Shown here: positions 56,267 through 64,000 of the stretch, piece by piece
Layout of the letters: each line of letters opens with the position of its first letter
Position numbering within the stretch: the stretch's first letter is position 1
Source of the DNA: an uncultured Pelagibacteraceae bacterium
GTDB lineage: Bacteria > Pseudomonadota > Alphaproteobacteria > Pelagibacterales > Pelagibacteraceae
Assembly (NCBI GenBank): GCA_902578265.1
Contig: CACHCA010000003.1
Location: forward strand, 62,001-126,000
Direction of reading: 5' to 3'
DNA: 64,000 bases
The notes under the pieces: generated by a model
Told to the model about the DNA's origin: nothing
The model's input: the letters and a program-made list of their open reading frames with translations, nothing else
Database searches by the model: none
Made by a program: the position numbers and the translations under genes

Positions 56267-58504
56267 ATGAGCACTGAAAATTTTAAAAATAAATCTTTTA
56301 AAGCAAATGAGTTAAGTAAATGTCCTTTTACAGGAGCAGGCACACCTGCAAAGTTTTCTGCAGGAAGAGGGCAAACAGTAAGAGACTTCTGGCCAAATAG
56401 TTTAAATCTAAAAATTCTTAGTCAGCATTCTAATTTATCAAACCCTATGGATAAAAAATTTAATTATGCAAAAGAATTTAAAAAACTAAATTACAAAGCG
56501 TTAAAAAAAGATTTAAAAAAATTAATGACAGACTCACAAGAATGGTGGCCTGCAGATTATGGTCATTATGGTCCTTTATTTATCCGATTAGCTTGGCACG
56601 CTGCAGGAACTTACAGGACTGGTGATGGTAGAGGCGGTGCTGGCACTGGCAACCAAAGATTTGCTCCGCTCAATTCTTGGCCAGATAATGTGAATTTAGA
56701 TAAAGCAAGGTTACTTTTATGGCCAATCAAAAAAAAGTATGGAAGAAAAATTTCTTGGGCAGATCTATTTATATTAGTTGGAAACGTAGCATTAGACTCC
56801 ATGGGTTTTAAAACTTTTGGTTTTGGTGCAGGTAGAATTGATATTTGGGAACCAGAGGATGATATTTATTGGGGTTCAGAAAAAGAGATGCTAGGTGTTG
56901 AGAGATATAGCGGAAAAAGAGATTTAGAGCAGCCGTTAGGTGCTTCTCACATGGGCTTGATTTATGTAAATCCACAAGGTCCAGACGCAAATCCAGATCC
57001 ACTACTAGCAGCACATGATATCAGAGAGACATTTGGAAGAATGGCTATGAACGATTATGAGACAGCAGCTTTAGTTGCTGGAGGACATACATTTGGAAAA
57101 TCTCACGGAGCAGCATCAGAGTCTTATAAAGGTCCAGATCCAGAAGCTTCAAAACTTCAAGATCAATCTACTGGATGGAATAGTGGATATAGATCTGGAA
57201 AAGGCGTTGATACGATAAGTAGTGGTATTGAAGGTGCCTGGACTCAAAATCCTATAAAATGGGATATGGGTTATTTAGATTGTTTATACGGTCATGATTG
57301 GGAGCTAACAAAAAGCCCAGCAGGAGCTCATCAATGGACTCCAAAGAAAAACGGTCAAAAAATTAAAATGGTTCCTGATGCGCACCAAAAAGGTGTGCTT
57401 CATCCACCAATGATGCAAACAACAGATATATCATTGAAAGTTGATCCGAGTTATGGACCAATTACAAAGCATTTTCATCAAAACCCTAAAGAGTTTCACG
57501 ATGCATTTGCTCGAGCATGGTTTAAACTAACTCATAGAGATATGGGTCCAAGAGTTTGTTACTTGGGTAGTGACGTTCCAAAAGAACAATTAATTTGGCA
57601 AGATCCAATTGATAAACCAAAGTACAAACTTAAATTAAAAGATATTAAAGATTTAAAAAACAAAATTTCTAAATCAAAAATATCAATTTCAGATTTAGTT
57701 TCTACTGCATGGGCATCAGCTTCAACTTTTAGAGGATCAGATAAAAGAGGTGGTGCTAATGGCGCAAGAATAATGCTAGAACCACAAAAAGGCTGGGACG
57801 TGAATAATCCTGAGAAATTATCAATTGTTATTAAAGGCTTGAAAAAAATTAAGGATCAATTTGATAACAAAAATAAAAGCGTATCAATGGCAGACTTAAT
57901 TGTGTTAGCAGGTGGTGTTGGTATTGAGATGGCTGCGAAAAAGGCAGGTCATAAAGTTAATGTCCCATTTTCAGCAGGTAGAGGAGATGCAAGACAAGAT
58001 CAGACTGATATTAATTCCTTTAGTCTTCTTGAGCCTCAGGCAGATGGTTTTAGAAACTATTTGAATGAAGGAGCTTCAATTGTCTCAGCAGAGGAGAAAT
58101 TGGTTGATAAAGCACAACTAATGGGTCTTACTGCACCAGAAATGACAGCACTTATAGGTGGTATGAGAGTATTGAATACTAACTATGATGGTTCAAATTA
58201 TGGCGTTTTTACAAATAAACCTGGTTCTCTTACTAACGATTACTTCGTAAATCTATTAGATATGAATACTACATGGAAAGAAGAAGACAAATCAGAGCAA
58301 ACATTTGTAGGAAAAGATAGAAAAACTCAAAAAACTAAATGGAAAGCAACAAGAGTTGATTTGATCTTTGGTTCAAATTCTCAACTAAGAGCTCTTGCAG
58401 AAGTTTATGCCTGTGAGGACTCAAGTGAAAAATTTGTTAAAGATTTTATAGCTGCATGGGTAAAGGTTATGAATTCTGATCGATTTGATTTGAAATTAAA
58501 TTAA
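56267..58504 (+). CDS. katG: Catalase-peroxidase KatG
   Basis: 745 residues (E. coli 726). The distal haem pocket [18 protein letters not shown] (Trp/His near 109-110), the cross-linked Tyr in [11 protein letters not shown] near 231 and the proximal His in [13 protein letters not shown] near 273 are intact, and the degenerate second peroxidase domain follows. There is no signal peptide, so it is cytosolic. It destroys H2O2 and requires haem, which fits control by Irr. Its codon use looks somewhat less AT-extreme than its neighbours; transfer is possible but unproven. Confidence 0.97.
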   Translation: MSTENFKNKSFKANELSKCPFTGAGTPAKFSAGRGQTVRDFWPNSLNLKILSQHSNLSNPMDKKFNYAKEFKKLNYKALKKDLKKLMTDSQEWWPADYGHYGPLFIRLAWHAAGTYRTGDGRGGAGTGNQRFAPLNSWPDNVNLDKARLLLWPIKKKYGRKISWADLFILVGNVALDSMGFKTFGFGAGRIDIWEPEDDIYWGSEKEMLGVERYSGKRDLEQPLGASHMGLIYVNPQGPDANPDPLLAAHDIRETFGRMAMNDYETAALVAGGHTFGKSHGAASESYKGPDPEASKLQDQSTGWNSGYRSGKGVDTISSGIEGAWTQNPIKWDMGYLDCLYGHDWELTKSPAGAHQWTPKKNGQKIKMVPDAHQKGVLHPPMMQTTDISLKVDPSYGPITKHFHQNPKEFHDAFARAWFKLTHRDMGPRVCYLGSDVPKEQLIWQDPIDKPKYKLKLKDIKDLKNKISKSKISISDLVSTAWASASTFRGSDKRGGANGARIMLEPQKGWDVNNPEKLSIVIKGLKKIKDQFDNKNKSVSMADLIVLAGGVGIEMAAKKAGHKVNVPFSAGRGDARQDQTDINSFSLLEPQADGFRNYLNEGASIVSAEEKLVDKAQLMGLTAPEMTALIGGMRVLNTNYDGSNYGVFTNKPGSLTNDYFVNLLDMNTTWKEEDKSEQTFVGKDRKTQKTKWKATRVDLIFGSNSQLRALAEVYACEDSSEKFVKDFIAAWVKVMNSDRFDLKLN

Positions 58505-58527
58505 ACTTGAAAAAAAGATAAAGTTAT

Positions 58528-59124
58528 ATGGCAACAGCAAATTTCGAGGATTTTTACGAAGTTCCAAATTTAAATTTTGACATTTCAAAGTTAAAAGATG
58601 ACCTAAATAAAATTTTGAAATTAAAAAAATTTAATTCACCAGGTGTTACACATTTTGGTGCAATTCCATTAAACCAAATTCCAAATGATGAGAGCTCGAT
58701 AAAAGGTAGTAATATTAGAGGAAAATATTGGACAATTGCAGACGAAACTGGAAAAGAGGTTTCAAGAGATGTTGATATAGATGAGTCGAAATATACACAA
58801 TTAATTCCTGAATTTGAAAATACATACTTTGCAGAAGTTTACAAAGTTCTAAGCAAGAGATTTAAATTGGGAAGGGTAAGGCTTTTATTAAAAGAGCCTA
58901 GATCAACTTTGAGTTGGCACAAAGATCCAGAATGCAGACTTCATGTGCCTATAATAACAAACAAAGGGTGTTCAATGGTCATTGAAAATGTTGCTAAACA
59001 TTTACCTGCAGATGGGAAAGTTTGGATTACAAACAACACAAAATATCACAATTTTTTTAATGGAGGTGAACAGGCAAGAATACACCTAGTGGCTTGTGTT
59101 CTTGAAAGTCCTTTCAAAAATTAA
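58528..59124 (+). CDS. Aspartyl/asparaginyl beta-hydroxylase-like 2-oxoglutarate oxygenase
   Basis: 198 residues. The C-terminal half follows the PF05118 pattern: the first metal ligands in LSWHKDPECRLHVPII (about 127-142), the second His in TKYHNFFN (about 173) and the 2-oxoglutarate Arg in QARIHLV (about 183). The N-terminal half is not recognised. Substrates of bacterial members vary (peptides, amino acids, lipids) and cannot be inferred. It begins 23 bp after katG and its stop shares one base with the next start, so the three genes are likely one transcript. Confidence 0.75.
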   Translation: MATANFEDFYEVPNLNFDISKLKDDLNKILKLKKFNSPGVTHFGAIPLNQIPNDESSIKGSNIRGKYWTIADETGKEVSRDVDIDESKYTQLIPEFENTYFAEVYKVLSKRFKLGRVRLLLKEPRSTLSWHKDPECRLHVPIITNKGCSMVIENVAKHLPADGKVWITNNTKYHNFFNGGEQARIHLVACVLESPFKN

Positions 59125-59363
59125 TGGAAATAACTAAAGGTATATTTCAAGCATCTCAAAATATTTATCAAAACAATAAAGGCTCTTTACTTAGAACTTT
59201 AATTTATACAATTGGACACTTTGCAATTGCGATTACAGTTTTAATGATAGTAGCAGATGTTTCTTTTAAAATTGCTCTAACTGATGCCATTGTTGAACCA
59301 ATTGCAAATTCAATTTGGTATTTTATTTTAGATAAATGGTGGGCAAGTAAGTCCAAAAAATAA
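59124..59363 (+). CDS. DUF2061 small membrane protein
   Basis: 79 residues with two hydrophobic segments (about 25-45 and 48-70). LLRTLIYTIGHFAIAITVLMIVA and EPIANSIWYFILDKWW are the DUF2061 pattern. The family has no known function; members are small inner-membrane proteins, sometimes fused to or beside sulfate-assimilation genes. The start shares one base with the preceding oxygenase stop. Confidence 0.85.
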   Translation: MEITKGIFQASQNIYQNNKGSLLRTLIYTIGHFAIAITVLMIVADVSFKIALTDAIVEPIANSIWYFILDKWWASKSKK

Positions 59364-59395
59364 GAAGGTTCAATATCCCCCAAAAAAAAAGCAAT

Positions 59396-59440
59396 TAGTA
59401 ATCATTCTCAAAAAAATTGCGCTAATAATAATCATTCGCA
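59396..59440. repeat. Two direct repeats phased by 30 bp (Fur-box-like)
   Basis: TAGTAATCATTCTCA (59396-59410) and TAATAATCATTCGCA (59426-59440) agree at 13 of 15 positions, with starts exactly 30 bp apart, close to three helical turns. On the minus strand each reads TGMGAATGATTA (M standing for A or C), which resembles one half of an enterobacterial Fur box. They lie upstream of the Cys-rich small gene and may be an operator. Confidence 0.45.
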
Positions 59441-59485
59441 TCAATAGTAATTGAAATCTGCTCATTTATGATTATTTTTTTGAGA
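59406..59485 (+). promoter_or_regulatory. Inverted repeat reaching the start codon of the Cys-rich ORF
   Basis: TCTCAAAAAAAT (59406-59417) and ATTTTTTTGAGA (59474-59485) are perfect 12-bp inverted copies. The right arm contains the only Shine-Dalgarno-like GAG and the first base of the ATG at 59485. In RNA the arms could pair and hide the start. The stem is mostly A-U with few G-C pairs and a 56-nt loop, so stability is uncertain. Confidence 0.4.
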
Positions 59486-59664
59486 TGCAAACAGAAAATT
59501 ATAATTGTAAAAAATGTGGACTAACTATTTCTTCAACTTGCTCTAAGTGTGATAAAATTGTGGATGTTGAAGTCCTTGATGATGGTTGCATTGTTCAGAA
59601 AACAAAATGTTTAGACTGTGCAAATGCTCCAGTAATTAAGGATGTTTGTGAGCAACAAAAATAG
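59485..59664 (+). CDS. Small eight-cysteine, zinc-ribbon-like protein (59 residues)
   Basis: An ATG at 59485 opens 59 codons. Cysteines fall at 8, 11, 19, 22, 35, 42, 45 and 55, with CKKC, CSKC and CLDC each a CxxC pair, which suggests two zinc or Fe-S sites. There is no signal peptide or TM segment. It fills most of the gap between the DUF2061 gene and the SH3 gene. I do not recognise a family. Cys spacing, the in-frame length and the structured upstream region support a real gene. Confidence 0.7.
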   Translation: MQTENYNCKKCGLTISSTCSKCDKIVDVEVLDDGCIVQKTKCLDCANAPVIKDVCEQQK

Positions 59665-59696
59665 TTTACAATAAAATTAAACAATTGTGATAAAGA

Positions 59697-60137
59697 TTAA
59701 TTAAGGCCCCAAGAATCTTCTATTTTGATCCAGCCTTTAAAATTACCAGTTTTTATCTTACACCAATTATTCTTACAATTTTGAATCAACAAAACTCTAC
59801 CCTTTTCTATTTTAGCTAAAGGTTTTGAAAAATTTGTTGGTTTACTAAATAAGATTTTATCTTTTTTAGGTATAATGGAATTTACTTTTTTGAGTTGAGA
59901 GACATGTATCCATCCACTATTATTTTTAAAATCAATAATTCTCCTAAAATTTTCTTTCTTATCAATCTGTTTTATAGGTAAATTAATTTTTTTATAGATA
60001 TATTTAATAGGATATTCAAATCCTGGACCATATCTAACATTTACTTTATCTTTTTTTAATGAGAGAAAAGTGTTATTTGCAAAAACGTTTAATGGTAAAA
60101 AAAACCAGAGTAAAATTAAAAAATTTAATTTTTTCAT
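59697..60137 (-). CDS. Secreted bacterial SH3-domain protein
   Basis: 146 residues with a signal peptide (about 1-20, ending VFA). Two SH3-like repeats follow: KVNVRYGPGFEYPIKYIYKK with GWIHVSQL, then LAKIEKGRVLLIQNCKNNWCKIKTGNFKGWIKIED. Such domains often bind peptidoglycan peptides. It is the last gene of the leftward ubiB-coaBC-dut-thiF series, 14 bp after the E1-like gene. Enzymatic function is not expected. Confidence 0.88.
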   Translation of the reverse strand: MKKLNFLILLWFFLPLNVFANNTFLSLKKDKVNVRYGPGFEYPIKYIYKKINLPIKQIDKKENFRRIIDFKNNSGWIHVSQLKKVNSIIPKKDKILFSKPTNFSKPLAKIEKGRVLLIQNCKNNWCKIKTGNFKGWIKIEDSWGLN

Positions 60138-60151
60138 TATTTATCAACACC

Positions 60152-60889
60152 TTATTTTTTATTAAATTTAACTTTTCTAAAATTAAGATTTAATAAATCT
60201 ATAATTAAGATTTGATTTTTCAAGTTTTGCCCAATATTCATAATCATTTTCAATGCCTCATTTGCTTGGGTCGTTCCTACAATTGATGCAGTTGTGCCAA
60301 GAACACCCTCAAATTCACAATTTAGGTCATCGTCTGAAATCTCATTTTCTTGGTAAAAACTTTTTAAAGAGGCTGTTTTTCTATCATTAAAATCAAATGT
60401 AAAAACATGACCGTCAAATTTACTAATTGCTCCTGTTACTAATTTTTTTTTTAATTTTTTACAATAATCATTTATTAAAAATTTAGTTTTAAAATTATCT
60501 GAGCCGTCAATTATAATTTCATAATTTTTAATTATTTTTTTGATGTTATTCTCATTAAGCTGTGATTTATAAGTTTTAATTTTGGTAGATGGGTTTATTT
60601 CTCTTAGTTTTTTTGCAGCTACGCTAACTTTTGATTTTTTAATATCTTTAGAAGTAAATAAACTTTGTCTATGAATATTAGAAAGATTAACGATATCGTT
60701 ATCAATAAGACCAATATTCCCAATACCAGCTCTTACTAGATTTTCTGCAGCAGGACAACCTAAACCCCCAACACCGACTATTAAAATTTTAGAGGATAAG
60801 ATTTTTTTTTGACCTTTCGCACCTATATTTTTTAAAACTAATTGTCTTGAGAATCTTTCAATTTGAGATTTGTTAAGACTTTCTCTCAT
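60152..60889 (-). CDS. ThiF/MoeB/HesA-type E1-like adenylyltransferase
   Basis: 245 residues. The ATP-binding GVGGLGCPAAENLVRAG near 39-55, the Arg finger region NLSNIHRQSLF and the Mg-binding DGSDNFKTKF near 130 identify a MoeB/ThiF-type E1, which adenylates the C-terminal Gly of a ubiquitin-like sulfur carrier. The CxxC zinc pairs of MoeB are not present; only CEFEGVLG recalls the Cys loop. No MoaD or ThiS gene is adjacent, so the partner is unknown. It overlaps dut by 4 bp. Confidence 0.87.
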   Translation of the reverse strand: MRESLNKSQIERFSRQLVLKNIGAKGQKKILSSKILIVGVGGLGCPAAENLVRAGIGNIGLIDNDIVNLSNIHRQSLFTSKDIKKSKVSVAAKKLREINPSTKIKTYKSQLNENNIKKIIKNYEIIIDGSDNFKTKFLINDYCKKLKKKLVTGAISKFDGHVFTFDFNDRKTASLKSFYQENEISDDDLNCEFEGVLGTTASIVGTTQANEALKMIMNIGQNLKNQILIIDLLNLNFRKVKFNKK

Positions 60890-61323
60890 TTACCAGTTGA
60901 ACCAAACCCCCCTGTCCCCCTTACCGACTCTGGAAGTTCATCCGTTTCCTCTAAATCCATTTTTATAATTGGAGTTAAAATCATTTGTGCAATTCTATCG
61001 TTATTATTGACTTTAAAGTTTTTGTTACCATGATTAAATAAAATAACTTTTATTTCTCCTCTATAATCACTGTCAATTGTACCAGGTGTATTCAAAACAC
61101 TGATGTTATTTTTTGCCGCTAATCCTGATCTTGGTCTGATTTGAATTTCATATTCCTTTGGGAATGCAACTGATAATCCTGTTGGTATTAGGCATGACTC
61201 TCCTGGCTTTAATTCAATTGATTTATCTATATATGCCATTAGGTCCATACCAGATGCACCATTAGTTTTATATGATGGTAATTTTACAGAAGGTTTTAAT
61301 TTTTTTACTAAAACTTTAATCAT
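60886..61323 (-). CDS. dut: dUTP diphosphatase
   Basis: 145 residues (E. coli 151). All five dUTPase motifs are visible, including ASGMDLMAYID (1), RPRSGLAAKN (2), NTPGTIDSDYRGEIKV (3, catalytic Asp), NDRIAQMILTP (4) and RGTGGFGSTG (5). It keeps uracil out of DNA and supplies dUMP for dTMP. It shares one base with coaBC. Confidence 0.97.
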   Translation of the reverse strand: MIKVLVKKLKPSVKLPSYKTNGASGMDLMAYIDKSIELKPGESCLIPTGLSVAFPKEYEIQIRPRSGLAAKNNISVLNTPGTIDSDYRGEIKVILFNHGNKNFKVNNNDRIAQMILTPIIKMDLEETDELPESVRGTGGFGSTGK

Positions 61324-62522
61324 TAGTTTAAATGATTAATGATTTTTTCAACTAATTCATCTGAAATTTCTGATTTAGATTTATATTTAAGTCTTTCTAT
61401 TTTTTTATTTTTATAAAGAATTGATACTTCATTAAAATCTGATTCAAAACCAATAGATTTATTTGATACATCATTTGCAACAATCCAGTCACAATTTTTT
61501 TTACTTAGTTTTTTATTAGCATAGTTTTCTAAATTATTCGTTTCAGCTGCGAAGCCTACCACAAGTTTTGGTCTTAAGGAGTTATGATTAGAGACATAAT
61601 CAAGAATATCGACATTTTTTTCCAAATCTAAACTAATTTCATCCTGTTTCTTTATTTTAATTCTAGAAATTTCTTTCACTTTATAGTCACACACTGCTGC
61701 TGAAAATATTGCAACATCAGCTGGTAAATTTTTAAGTGTCGATTGAAACATTTCTTCAGCAGTTTCAACTTTGATCAAATTGATATCATTATTTATTTCT
61801 AAATTTGTTGGTCCTGAAATTAAAGTTGTTTCAAAACCTTTTTTTGATAATGATTTCGCAATTTCATAGCCTTGTTTACCACTTGATTTATTAGAGATAT
61901 ATCTTATAGGATCAATGTACTCTTTGGTTGGTCCAGCAGTCACGATTGCCTTGAATTTATTTTTTTGTTTTAAGTTTTTGAAATAAATTTTAAGCCTATT
62001 TATTATCTCTTTTGGTTCTGACATTTTACCTTCACCATATTCTCCACATGCCATATCTCCAACTTCAGGGCCAATTAATTCATAGTTATAGGTTTTTAGT
62101 TTTGTTATATTTTGTTTAGTAGATTGATGTTCCCACATCCTTACATTCATTGCAGGAGTAATAAAAATTTTTTTGTTTGACGCAAGAGCAACAGTTGAAG
62201 CTAAATCGTCTGAACTTCCATTAGCAAGTTTGGATATGGTATTAGCTGTTGCAGGGGCAATTAAAATGAGATCAGCCCATCTTGAAAGACTAATATGATC
62301 CATTTCTACCTCATTTTCTATACTAAAAAGATCTTGATAAACTTTAGATTGAGATAACGAAGTAATTGATAGAGGTGTTACAAATTCAGCACCACTTTTA
62401 GTAAGTATTGTTTTTATAATTACACCATCCTTTTTTAAAAGTCTGATTAATTCAAGACTTTTATATGCAGCTATACCTCCACAAATTATTAACAAGATTT
62501 TTTTATTATTTAAGTTACCCAT
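61323..62522 (-). CDS. coaBC: Bifunctional phosphopantothenoylcysteine decarboxylase / phosphopantothenate-cysteine ligase
   Basis: 399 residues (E. coli 406). The CoaC flavin domain (about 1-180) has GGIAAYKSLELIR, the PXMNxxMW equivalent TPAMNVRMWEH and the catalytic Cys in MACGEYGEGKM; the CoaB domain has VTAGPTKEYIDPIRYISNKSSGKQG and VGFAAET. It performs two consecutive steps of coenzyme A synthesis; CoaE here does the last. It begins 8 bp after ubiB. Confidence 0.97.
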   Translation of the reverse strand: MGNLNNKKILLIICGGIAAYKSLELIRLLKKDGVIIKTILTKSGAEFVTPLSITSLSQSKVYQDLFSIENEVEMDHISLSRWADLILIAPATANTISKLANGSSDDLASTVALASNKKIFITPAMNVRMWEHQSTKQNITKLKTYNYELIGPEVGDMACGEYGEGKMSEPKEIINRLKIYFKNLKQKNKFKAIVTAGPTKEYIDPIRYISNKSSGKQGYEIAKSLSKKGFETTLISGPTNLEINNDINLIKVETAEEMFQSTLKNLPADVAIFSAAVCDYKVKEISRIKIKKQDEISLDLEKNVDILDYVSNHNSLRPKLVVGFAAETNNLENYANKKLSKKNCDWIVANDVSNKSIGFESDFNEVSILYKNKKIERLKYKSKSEISDELVEKIINHLN

Positions 62523-62530
62523 GGAGTGAA

Positions 62531-64000
62531 TTAAAATACCAATAGACCAAAAATTACAAGGACTAAAAAGCCAATAATAGATTGATTTCTAAAAGCGGTC
62601 ATTTCTGATTTTTTTGTATTCAAAGCCGTATAAGAGTTTGAATTTTGTGGAATTTGACCACTAGCTAAATATGTCAGAGCTTGATTAGCTTTATCCATTA
62701 TTTCTGGAAATTCTGGTAATCTTTTAATCACTTCAGAAGTGCTTTGAATCGTCTCATTAATTGTGGTCATAGGATCTTTTGTTTCTCTTAACCAATTTTC
62801 TAGAACAGGTTTAGATGTAGTCCAAATGTTTGTATTTGGATTTAATTTTCTGGCTACCCCCTCCACAACAACCATTGTTTTTTGAAGCATTAGAAGCTGA
62901 GGTTGTGTTTGCATGTTAAATTTTTCTGTAACATCAAATAATTGTTTTAATAATTTTCCACCAGAAATATCTTTTACTGTTTGGCCAAAAATTGGCTCAC
63001 CAATTGATCTTAGGGCTTGAGCAAGGTCATCAATTGGAACTTCTTTAGGAACCAGTCCAGCAACCAAATGCACTTCTGCTACTTTACGATAATCTCTTTG
63101 GATAAAACCAAATAGTATTTCTGCTAAAAATCTTTTACTCATTTTATCAAGTCTGCCCATTATTCCAAAATCAATAGGAACTATATGACCATTATTATCT
63201 ATAAATATATTTCCTTGATGCATATCAGCGTGAAAAAATCCATCTCTCACTGCATGTCTTAGAAAATTTTGAATAATGTCGTTTGCAATTTTTTCAGTAT
63301 TTAAATTTCTTTTTTTCAGCTCTTCAGTTTCCCTAATAGAAATTCCATCAACCCAATCTAATGTCATCACATTTTCACTTGTAAAATTCCAATAAATTTC
63401 AGGAACTCTGAACCCAACATCATTTCTAGTATTTTCCGCATATTCGTTAGCTGCAGCTGCTTCAAATCTTAAATCCATCTCTAAATTTGTTATTTCTTTA
63501 AGTAAAAAAACTACCTCAACCAATTTTAATCTTTTTGTCTTTTTAATAAATGACTCCGTTAAAAAAGCAAAAAGCATAATTGCATCAATTTCATCATTAA
63601 AAATTTTTTTAATGTTTGGACGTAAAATCTTTATCGCAACATCCTTGATAGTACCGTTATCGTTGATTTGAGCTTTATGAACTTGGGCTATAGAGGCTGC
63701 TGCAACAGGCTCACTTAAATTTATAATTGTGTCATACGTTTTCTGTCCTAAATCATTTTTTATGATTTCTTTAGCTTGTATAAGTGAAAATGGTGGCAAC
63801 TTATCTTGAAGATTTTCAAGTTGTTTTGAGAGATTCTCTCCAATTATATCTGGTCGCGTAGCCAAAAATTGTCCAAGTTTAATAAAAGTTGTGCCCATAG
63901 ATTCCAAAGAATCTGATAAACGTTCGCCCTCACTTTTAATAAAGTTCTTTTTTTTAGGTGAAAAAGATATTGCTAAAAATTTAAACAGTAATGTGATTGC
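62531..64000 (-). CDS. ubiB: UbiB ubiquinone-biosynthesis kinase-like protein, N-terminus outside the window
   Basis: 490 codons without a stop reach the right window edge; E. coli UbiB has 546 residues, so perhaps 30-50 N-terminal residues are missing. The ABC1/ADCK signature is clear: LESMGTTFIKLGQFLATRPD, the Ala-rich loop EPVAAASIAQVHKA, FFHADMHQGNIFID and PIDFGIMGRL. A hydrophobic C-terminal anchor ends the protein. It is an atypical kinase/ATPase needed for ubiquinone synthesis. The ubiB-coaBC-dut order is typical of alphaproteobacteria. Confidence 0.96.
   Translation of the reverse strand, partial: AITLLFKFLAISFSPKKKNFIKSEGERLSDSLESMGTTFIKLGQFLATRPDIIGENLSKQLENLQDKLPPFSLIQAKEIIKNDLGQKTYDTIINLSEPVAAASIAQVHKAQINDNGTIKDVAIKILRPNIKKIFNDEIDAIMLFAFLTESFIKKTKRLKLVEVVFLLKEITNLEMDLRFEAAAANEYAENTRNDVGFRVPEIYWNFTSENVMTLDWVDGISIRETEELKKRNLNTEKIANDIIQNFLRHAVRDGFFHADMHQGNIFIDNNGHIVPIDFGIMGRLDKMSKRFLAEILFGFIQRDYRKVAEVHLVAGLVPKEVPIDDLAQALRSIGEPIFGQTVKDISGGKLLKQLFDVTEKFNMQTQPQLLMLQKTMVVVEGVARKLNPNTNIWTTSKPVLENWLRETKDPMTTINETIQSTSEVIKRLPEFPEIMDKANQALTYLASGQIPQNSNSYTALNTKKSEMTAFRNQSIIGFLVLVIFGLLVF

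Noticed and set aside
1-64000. tRNA, rRNA, CRISPR, insertion sequence or phage genes
   Set aside because: Reading both strands gave no cloverleaf with T-loop motif, no regular spaced repeats and no transposase, integrase or phage proteins.

Overview
The window is AT-rich (about 30% G+C by eye), extremely compact, and looks like the chromosome of a SAR11-clade alphaproteobacterium (Pelagibacterales). This rests on gene order typical of alphaproteobacterial origin regions, very small or overlapping intergenic spaces, low-GC codon use, and protein families typical of the group: an alphaproteobacterial porin, Irr, a DUF3576 lipoprotein and HemJ. No rRNA, tRNA, insertion sequence, prophage or CRISPR array was seen. 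No stretch of more than about 300 bases is without a gene; the largest gap (4511-4792) is the probable replication origin.

Region 1 (1-14.2 kb) is the origin neighbourhood. Leftward genes (dnaQ, coaE, aroE, maf, ppsR) and rightward genes (hemE-hemH-hemJ, rho, mnmE, mnmG, rsmG, parA, parB) diverge from a 282-bp gap holding four TGTTNATAA DnaA-box-like motifs. A parS-like palindrome lies inside rsmG, directly upstream of parAB. At the far left are secB, fxsA and the start of a Tim44-like gene.

Region 2 (14.2-25.5 kb): holA-lptE-leuS and a DUF3576 lipoprotein face a porin gene that has the clearest Shine-Dalgarno and Rho-independent terminator in the window. Then follow a divergent ThiE-like/YggS pair with abutting start codons, an L,D-transpeptidase, an orphan response-regulator-like protein without an obvious phospho-acceptor Asp, and a leftward operon sulfotransferase-dapB-nth-pfkB kinase.

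Region 3 (25.5-40.2 kb): the grpE-dnaK-dnaJ chaperone set has a candidate RpoH promoter before dnaK and no adjacent hrcA. It is followed by rdgB, an LpoA/rsmI/BON cluster resembling the yra locus, malic enzyme, murJ, trpS, nfuA, a Bax-like glucosaminidase and a secreted polysaccharide deacetylase. Several of these act on the cell envelope.

Region 4 (40.1-53.1 kb): tsaB (half length), fur, miaB, phoH, ybeY, lnt, metK, nusA, infB, rbfA, rpsO and pnp form one rightward translation/RNA-metabolism block. It follows the usual alphaproteobacterial order, but rimI, corC, trmB, rimP, ylxR and truB are missing from their common positions.

Region 5 (53.0-64.0 kb): fabA-fabB-fabI, plus an unannotated 39-residue membrane protein, diverge from irr. 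A katG with a near-consensus Irr box in its promoter follows, then a 2-oxoglutarate-oxygenase-like gene, a DUF2061 protein and an eight-cysteine 59-residue ORF preceded by 30-bp-phased repeats and an inverted repeat covering its start. The window ends in ubiB-coaBC-dut-thiF-like-SH3. I found no clearly new multigene system. The best candidates for something undescribed are the Irr-katG regulon, the small Cys-rich gene with its structured leader, and the small membrane protein behind fabI.
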